Positions 5,551-9,469 of a stretch of DNA of 9,469 nucleotides are shown piece by piece. Below the pieces are notes generated by a model. It did not search any database and was not told where the DNA came from. It worked only from the letters and a program-made list of their open reading frames with translations. The stretch is from assembly GCA_018818465.1 (NCBI GenBank), contig JAHIRU010000089.1, forward strand, positions 1 to 9,469. Direction: 5' to 3'. The position numbers were made by a program, and so were the translations under genes. Each line of letters begins with the position of its first letter. Positions within the stretch are counted from its first letter, which is position 1. The DNA comes from Nanobdellota archaeon. GTDB lineage: Archaea > Aenigmatarchaeota > Aenigmatarchaeia > QMZP01.

Positions 5551-6164
5551 ATAAATTCAATATCGTCATGTTCTTTGGATCCATGCCTGCCTATCTGTTT
5601 ATAGATTATCATAAAGATAGCGCCGACTATTATTCCGCCCAAATGACCGAAATTGGCTATACCTGCCTGCAGACCGAAAAGGCCTGAGAACAGCTCAAAG
5701 CCTGCTAAAAGCACTATAGCCAATATTGCTGGCAATGGTATGCCAGGGAATATCCATATTATCTCTTTCGGATAAAGGAACGCGTATGCTGTCAGCACTC
5801 CGAACACAGCACCTGATGCGCCGAGCATTAAAACAGTTGAGCCGAACCCGGTGAGGAGCATGTACAGCCCTGCAGAACCAAGGCCTGCAAGTATGTACAA
5901 TATGATAAAATTCATTTTGCCGAGAGTTTCTTCGATACGTATACCGAATATCATTAAGACAAACATGTTCAGCGCAACATGCATTATACTTCCATGCATG
6001 AACATGTAGGTAAAGAATTGCCAATAAGCGCCGTTAAAGGCTAGTGCTGGCGTGAGTGAAAACAGCTTAGTGAACCAGTCACCTAAAATAATCTGCAGAG
6101 TAAAGAGTACAAAATTTATAACAATCAGCGAAATTGTAACCTTGCCGACTTTTAAAAGCATCAT
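5541..6164 (-). CDS. Rhomboid-family intramembrane serine protease
   Basis: A 207-residue, six-helix core rhomboid without extra domains. Catalytic Ser is S117 in G-A-S-G (115-118) and catalytic His is H174 in G-H-L-G-G. The oxyanion pair H62-x3-N66 (M-H-V-A-L-N-M) aligns with H150/N154 of E. coli GlpG. The spacing fits an active enzyme that cleaves single-pass membrane proteins within or next to their helix. The short C-terminal tail is charged. Two adjacent ATG codons (6164 and 6161) are possible starts. It lies 30 bp downstream of the CARDB-like gene on the same strand and could be co-transcribed. That protein has one membrane helix, so it is a conceivable substrate, but this is a guess from position. 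GC content is visibly higher than in the neighbouring toxin-antitoxin genes. Confidence 0.92.
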   Translation of the reverse strand: MMLLKVGKVTISLIVINFVLFTLQIILGDWFTKLFSLTPALAFNGAYWQFFTYMFMHGSIMHVALNMFVLMIFGIRIEETLGKMNFIILYILAGLGSAGLYMLLTGFGSTVLMLGASGAVFGVLTAYAFLYPKEIIWIFPGIPLPAILAIVLLAGFELFSGLFGLQAGIANFGHLGGIIVGAIFMIIYKQIGRHGSKEHDDIEFIWN

Positions 6165-6194
6165 AATATTCTCTATAGAATTATTGTTTTCGTT

Positions 6195-7397
6195 TTATTT
6201 ATTGTCTTGTTTGTGATGGTGATGTGTGTGATGTTTCTTAAAGAAACGATCCTTCAAGAATCTCTTCCACACAATGAAGTAGAATATGACTATAATTATT
6301 ATTAATGTTATTATATTTCCAATCGTTCTGAAAATAGTTGGATTGTCATAATTTAGAGCAATTTCTTTTCTCAGTTCAATTGTTTCCAAATTAGGACCGA
6401 TATACTCTATAACCAATTCCCCTTTACCATTGTAAACAATAGGGAAGTCAAGACTTGTTTGTTTGTTTTCTTTCAAAATACTAACATAATCAACACCAAT
6501 CAGTTTGCTGTTAACATAAAATTTTGCTTCTAAAGATTTTGCTTCGGTTGTCCCTTTATTAACCAGCTGTATCCTTAAAATATCTCTATCAAAAAGAGGC
6601 TCAACCTGTATTATCTCAAGTTTGATTGAGCCTGTTACTGGTATTCCAATGGAGAATGTATCACTTTGTAGAGTGCCAGAAAAATCCTTATATTTTGCAG
6701 TCAGAGTTCCTGTGTATGTCTTGTATTCAGCAGTTGTATCTACAGCCATGCTAAAAATTGCTTGTGCATCTTTACCTGCATCAAGGTTTCCAATATAAAC
6801 AGACCCTTTTGCTAAAATTGGAACAAGAACAGAGTTTCCAGTAGAGTCTTCAAAATTCAAATCCATTTCAAAATCCGTTATGTCCCCTGTACCAACATTC
6901 TTTATGTTAACAATAATGTCAGTAGTTCCGCCAGGCTCTATATTCACGGGAACTGTTTCAACATTATCCAATATAAGTTTTGCTGCACCCTCTAGATTTA
7001 TTTGAATATTTTTTGTTATGTATGCGCTTGGAGAGTTAGCATCGTAAATATGAAATTCTAAATCATATTCGCTGGATAGCGCTGATGAAGATACTTTCAG
7101 ATTATAAGAAGTCTTTGAGGATCCTTTACCAACTATAGTAGTAAACGTTTTCTTAGCTGTTTCACCAGTTAAGAGCATGAAAGGATCTTTTTCTATCAAC
7201 TCTACAACAGTGTTCACTGCAGAACTATAACCGTTATTCTGAACTTCTATTTCTATGTTAAGGTTTTTGCCAGGTTCTGCTGGATAAGGAGATTGTGATA
7301 CTAAAACAATTTTTATATCGCCTACAGCCTGCGCATTAGTAAGGCTTGTAATTAAGGTAATTGCAACTACAAACAAAATCAATATTTTATTGTCCAT
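6195..7397 (-). CDS. Membrane-anchored CARDB-like (COG1361-type) surface protein with His-rich tail, ABC-transporter partner
   Basis: A 400-residue protein. The signal peptide spans residues 1-24, with probable cleavage after A-Q-A. Three CARDB/Ig-like beta-sandwich domains follow, about 26-135, 137-252 and 255-350, with typical patterns such as P-A-E-P-G-K-N-L-N-I-E-I-E-V-Q-N-N-G and I-E-P-G-G-T-T-D-I-I-V-N-I-K-N-V-G-T-G. A membrane helix spans about 357-377. The cytoplasmic tail is basic (KRFLKDRFFKK), then has six His in seven residues (H389-H395). The protein is anchored with its bulk outside. It begins 1 nt after the ATPase stop, so it belongs to the ABC transporter operon. In Archaea such proteins commonly accompany MacB-like transporters and may take the extracytoplasmic adaptor role of bacterial MacA; that role is inferred. 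The His cluster could bind metal ions. Confidence 0.82.
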   Translation of the reverse strand: MDNKILILFVVAITLITSLTNAQAVGDIKIVLVSQSPYPAEPGKNLNIEIEVQNNGYSSAVNTVVELIEKDPFMLLTGETAKKTFTTIVGKGSSKTSYNLKVSSSALSSEYDLEFHIYDANSPSAYITKNIQINLEGAAKLILDNVETVPVNIEPGGTTDIIVNIKNVGTGDITDFEMDLNFEDSTGNSVLVPILAKGSVYIGNLDAGKDAQAIFSMAVDTTAEYKTYTGTLTAKYKDFSGTLQSDTFSIGIPVTGSIKLEIIQVEPLFDRDILRIQLVNKGTTEAKSLEAKFYVNSKLIGVDYVSILKENKQTSLDFPIVYNGKGELVIEYIGPNLETIELRKEIALNYDNPTIFRTIGNIITLIIIIVIFYFIVWKRFLKDRFFKKHHTHHHHKQDNK

Positions 7398-7398
7398 A

Positions 7399-8082
7399 TT
7401 ATTTAATTATTTCCCCGTCTTTTAACTTTATTATTCTTTCAGCTTGCTTACCGATATAGTGATCGTGCGTTACTATAACTATAGTATACCCCTTCCTTTT
7501 ATTTAAATCTTTTATGAGGTTTATTATCATTTCCCCTGTTTTTGTGTCCAAATTACCTGTTAATTCGTCTCCTAAGATAACCTTTGGATTGTTTGCTAAT
7601 GCTCTAGCTACAGCAACTCTCTGTTGCTCGCCACCGGAAAGTTGTCCTGGTTTGTTATTAAGCCTGTATTCCAAACCAACCAATTTTAACAATTTTACTG
7701 CTCTTCTTCTTGCCTCATCCTTTGATTTTCCATTTATTCTGATTGCAAATTCTACATTTTCAAGAGCAGTAAAGGTGTTTATCAAATTATACTGTTGAAA
7801 TATAAATCCAAGTTTGGATCCTCTTATATGAGCAAGTTCATCATCATTCATTTTTTCAATTTCTCTTCCGTCTATTAGCACTTCTCCAGAAGTGGGTTTC
7901 ATCAAGCATCCCATTATATCAAGAAGTGTTGTTTTTCCGCTTCCAGAAGGTCCCATTATAGCAACAATCTCACCTTCTTTTATCTTCAGATCTATGTCTT
8001 TCAGTACCTTTATCTCAGATTGCAATCCTTGATTGTAAATCTTTTCAACCTTTCTCATTTCAATTACGTTTTGTATTGTCAT
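7399..8082 (-). CDS. LolD/MacB-type ABC transporter ATPase
   Basis: Counting from an upstream GTG at 8088 (229 residues): Walker A G46-P-S-G-S-G-K-T53, Q-loop Q98-Q99, signature L150-S-G-G-E-Q-Q, Walker B V-I-L-G-D174-E175, D-loop G-N-L-D, and switch H208 (T-H-D-H). All ATPase elements are intact. The residue after the Walker B Glu is Leu (D-E-L-T-G), where this family nearly always has Pro. I place the start at ATG 8082, because the GTG at 8088 is part of the AGGTGA ribosome-binding motif (8085-8090). The motif is only 2 nt from that ATG, so the choice between GTG and ATG is not secure. The gene follows the permease stop directly and precedes the CARDB-like gene by 1 nt. It powers the MacB-like permease, driving conformational change across the membrane rather than classical transport. 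Confidence 0.93.
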   Translation of the reverse strand: MTIQNVIEMRKVEKIYNQGLQSEIKVLKDIDLKIKEGEIVAIMGPSGSGKTTLLDIMGCLMKPTSGEVLIDGREIEKMNDDELAHIRGSKLGFIFQQYNLINTFTALENVEFAIRINGKSKDEARRRAVKLLKLVGLEYRLNNKPGQLSGGEQQRVAVARALANNPKVILGDELTGNLDTKTGEMIINLIKDLNKRKGYTIVIVTHDHYIGKQAERIIKLKDGEIIK

Positions 8083-8084
8083 TT

Positions 8085-8090
8085 TCACCT
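8085..8090 (-). promoter_or_regulatory. AGGTGA ribosome-binding motif for the ATPase
   Basis: AGGTGA on the minus strand overlaps the permease stop (TAG-GTG) and lies 2 nt before ATG 8082. It matches the archaeal anti-SD complement GGTGA. The short spacing leaves the exact start open. Confidence 0.5.
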
Positions 8091-8097
8091 ATTCATA
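8086..8097 (-). repeat. Junction repeat TATGAATAGGTG, copy 1
   Basis: The 12-base sequence covers the last permease codons (Y-E-stop) and the ATPase ribosome-binding site. An identical copy occurs at 9238-9249, in front of the permease gene. Confidence 0.6.
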
Positions 8098-9231
8098 CCT
8101 TAACGCATCTACTGGGTCAAGTTTTGCAGCGCTTCTCGATGGATAAAGACCTCCTATAAACCCAAGTACTATTGCAAATATTAAAGCACCCAAGGCAAGA
8201 GTAGGACTTACTACCATTTGCATCATGCCGCCAAATGCCAAAGTTAATAAAAATGAGCCAAACAAACCCAGAATAATTCCTAAAACGCCTCCAACAAACG
8301 AGATCATTACAGATTCTGTTAAAAATTGTTTGAGCACAGCGTTGTTGGTAGCGCCTATAGCTTTCATTACACCTATCTCTTTTCTTCTCTCCATTACAGC
8401 CATTATCATGGTGTTCATTACACCAAGACCTCCAACAAACGCAGCAATAGAACCTACTCCTATTGTGAATATTCCTATCTGTCCTATTATAGCAGACGTC
8501 TGTCTTGCTATGTCAATACTTGATATCGTATATAAATCATCATCAGCTTCTTCTATCCATTCAGCAACCAGTTCAACTTCTGTTAAATCTTCTGGAATAA
8601 CATAAGCTAATTGATAGGTATCAGTATTCAACACATCTAACATATCATCTAATGGTACAAAAACACCGCTATCTATATCCTGTACATCACTTCTTTCTAT
8701 TATGCCTATTATCTCAAAATCTTCATCTAAAATTGTAAAGTAATCTCCTAGCACAAGTTCATATGTGTCTGAAACACCTTTCCCTATAACAACAACACCT
8801 CTATCTCCTTCTTCTAGCTCTCTCCCATCATGCATGTAGACTTTTTCACCTTTAAAGTAATTTAATTTGGCAGGTTCTATGCCAATGCCCTGCCAATTAG
8901 CACTGAACATCGTGCCCCCGCCACCCATATAGAAAACCAAAGGTACAACTTCCTTTACACCAGAAACATCTTTGAGTATAGCTATATGATCATCTGTAAT
9001 TTTAGATGTCATGAAGCCAGACATCAATCCTGTTAAACCTTCACTCCCTTCTCCCTCAAAAACCATTATCCTTCCTGCAATTATCTCAAGATTTTGTTGC
9101 ATCATTACATTCATTCCTTCAGAAATAGAACCAAGCGCTATAATTGCAGCAATGCCTATAACAATACCTAGTACTGTTAAGAAAGTTCTCATTCTCTGCC
9201 TGAATATGTTTTTAAAAGCAATGTCAAGCAT
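8089..9231 (-). CDS. MacB-like FtsX-domain ABC transporter permease
   Basis: With ATG 9231 as start the protein has 380 residues. AGGTG (9238-9242) sits 6 nt before that ATG, and M-L-D-I-A-F-K-N-I-F-R is the usual opening of the family. The GTG at 9240 lies inside the ribosome-binding motif and is rejected. Numbering from the ATG: membrane helix 1 about 16-36; a large extracytoplasmic MacB periplasmic-core domain about 40-245; helices at about 251-275, 305-334 and 345-365. The cytoplasmic coupling motif E-R-R-K-E-I-G-V-M-K-A-I-G-A (281-294) and the C terminus Y-P-S-R-S-A-A-K-L-D-P-V-D-A-L-R-Y-E are diagnostic. Members are mechanotransmission-type exporters of peptides, antimicrobials or lipoproteins; the substrate here is unknown. 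The stop is adjacent to the ATPase ribosome-binding site. Confidence 0.92.
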   Translation of the reverse strand: MLDIAFKNIFRQRMRTFLTVLGIVIGIAAIIALGSISEGMNVMMQQNLEIIAGRIMVFEGEGSEGLTGLMSGFMTSKITDDHIAILKDVSGVKEVVPLVFYMGGGGTMFSANWQGIGIEPAKLNYFKGEKVYMHDGRELEEGDRGVVVIGKGVSDTYELVLGDYFTILDEDFEIIGIIERSDVQDIDSGVFVPLDDMLDVLNTDTYQLAYVIPEDLTEVELVAEWIEEADDDLYTISSIDIARQTSAIIGQIGIFTIGVGSIAAFVGGLGVMNTMIMAVMERRKEIGVMKAIGATNNAVLKQFLTESVMISFVGGVLGIILGLFGSFLLTLAFGGMMQMVVSPTLALGALIFAIVLGFIGGLYPSRSAAKLDPVDALRYE

Positions 9232-9237
9232 AATTAA

Positions 9238-9242
9238 CACCT
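9238..9242 (-). promoter_or_regulatory. AGGTG ribosome-binding motif that decides the permease start
   Basis: AGGTG on the minus strand is separated by 6 nt (TTAATT) from ATG 9231, a good archaeal Shine-Dalgarno spacing. It makes the GTG at 9240 part of the ribosome-binding site rather than a start. Confidence 0.65.
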
Positions 9243-9249
9243 ATTCATA
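9238..9249 (-). repeat. Junction repeat TATGAATAGGTG, copy 2
   Basis: Identical 12-mer to 8086-8097, just upstream of the permease start. Read in the same frame, the preceding codons spell L-R-Y-S-Y-E-stop, similar to the L-R-Y-E-stop that ends the permease. It may be a vestige of a duplicated permease 3' end, or chance reuse of a good ribosome-binding site. Confidence 0.4.
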
Positions 9250-9267
9250 ACTATATCTTAGGTTCTA

Positions 9268-9453
9268 TTATTTATTATTAAAATTTAACGGCGCATTCAA
9301 AGTAGCTCTGTCCTTGCAGAACTGCTGTCCTATAGTCATTTCATCAACAAACTTCTCGCGAAGCTTGCAAAAACCAATCAGCTGAGGAATCTTCAGCGGC
9401 ATCTTTACTTTTGTGTCAAAATACGGACACTTCTTGCAACTCATAGTAGCCAT
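9268..9453 (-). CDS. Small four-cysteine protein, probable metal-binding, possibly 5'-partial
   Basis: 61 residues from ATG 9453 (M4 at 9444 is an alternative). Four Cys occur as C6-x2-C9-x19-C29-x16-C46, in a context C-K-K-C-P-Y-F-D ... G-F-C-K-L-R ... Q-Q-F-C-K-D-R. This suggests a compact Zn- or Fe-S-binding fold. No membrane helix or signal peptide is seen. The frame continues open to the right edge of the window without a stop, so translation may begin further upstream. It ends 36 bp before the permease ATG on the same strand and could be the first visible gene of that operon, although the AT-rich gap could hold its own promoter. I do not recognise the family with confidence; it resembles short Cys-rich proteins of unknown function in archaeal genomes. 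Confidence 0.65.
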   Translation of the reverse strand: MATMSCKKCPYFDTKVKMPLKIPQLIGFCKLREKFVDEMTIGQQFCKDRATLNAPLNFNNK

Positions 9454-9469
9454 GCTTAAGAATTCGCAG

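Noticed and set aside
8225..8605. 126-codon open frame on the plus strand
   Set aside because: It lies wholly antisense to the well-supported permease gene; its Pro/Ile-rich product has no recognisable domain and it is a shadow frame.
9238..9240. GTG start for the permease
   Set aside because: The GTG is part of an AGGTG ribosome-binding motif with ideal spacing to ATG 9231.
1..9469. CRISPR array, tRNA, rRNA, insertion sequence or integrase attachment site
   Set aside because: Reading both strands gave no regularly spaced repeats, no cloverleaf-like sequence, no transposase or integrase and no terminal inverted repeats.

Overview
The window looks archaeal, most likely from a small-genome DPANN-type lineage (Woesearchaeota-like; the phylum is a guess). 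The reasons are AT-rich DNA, TATA boxes about 25 bp before several starts (suggesting leaderless or short-leader mRNAs), GGTG ribosome-binding motifs, T-tract ends between convergent genes, and gene content: a sequon-rich surface protein with beta-sandwich domains, an HTH-nucleotidyltransferase/HEPN pair, a RelE toxin, and a MacB-type ABC transporter paired with a CARDB-type surface protein. No tRNA, rRNA, CRISPR array, insertion sequence or origin was recognised.

Layout. (1) 1-1838 (+): 3' part of a large membrane-anchored surface protein whose start lies outside the window. It has Asp-box repeats, Ig-like domains, a thrombospondin-like Cys module and a C-terminal membrane anchor. (2) 1844-2026 (-): small Lys-rich protein of unknown function, convergent with the first gene across an A7/T7 palindrome. 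(3) 2100-3082 (+): a two-gene toxin-antitoxin-like operon, HTH-nucleotidyltransferase then HEPN protein with a 4-nt overlap. Its promoter carries four GTCC half-sites arranged symmetrically about one centre. (4) 3156-4487 (-): DASS/SLC13-type anion transporter, separated from the HEPN gene by a perfect 8-bp-arm hairpin. (5) 4578-4832 (+): RelE/ParE-type toxin, probably leaderless, meeting tail-to-tail (overlapping stop codons) a short coiled-coil gene (-) whose C terminus resembles archaeal RelE-partner antitoxins. (6) 5083-5532 (+): four-helix membrane protein of unknown function. (7) 5541-9453 (-): a co-directional cluster, in transcription order a small four-Cys protein, MacB-like permease, LolD/MacB-like ATPase, CARDB-like membrane-anchored surface protein with a His-rich tail, and a rhomboid protease.

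How they fit together. Genes 2169-3082 and 4578-5017 look like two independent toxin-antitoxin modules flanking the anion transporter. The left-hand surface protein and the right-hand transporter/CARDB/rhomboid cluster both concern the cell envelope. The permease, ATPase and CARDB genes are packed with 7-nt and 1-nt gaps at the preferred starts and probably form one export or envelope-remodelling machine, with the CARDB protein as its extracytoplasmic partner. The most unusual features are the symmetric operator in front of the HTH-nucleotidyltransferase gene, the HEPN motif with Tyr in place of His, and the tail-to-tail arrangement of the RelE toxin with its candidate antitoxin.
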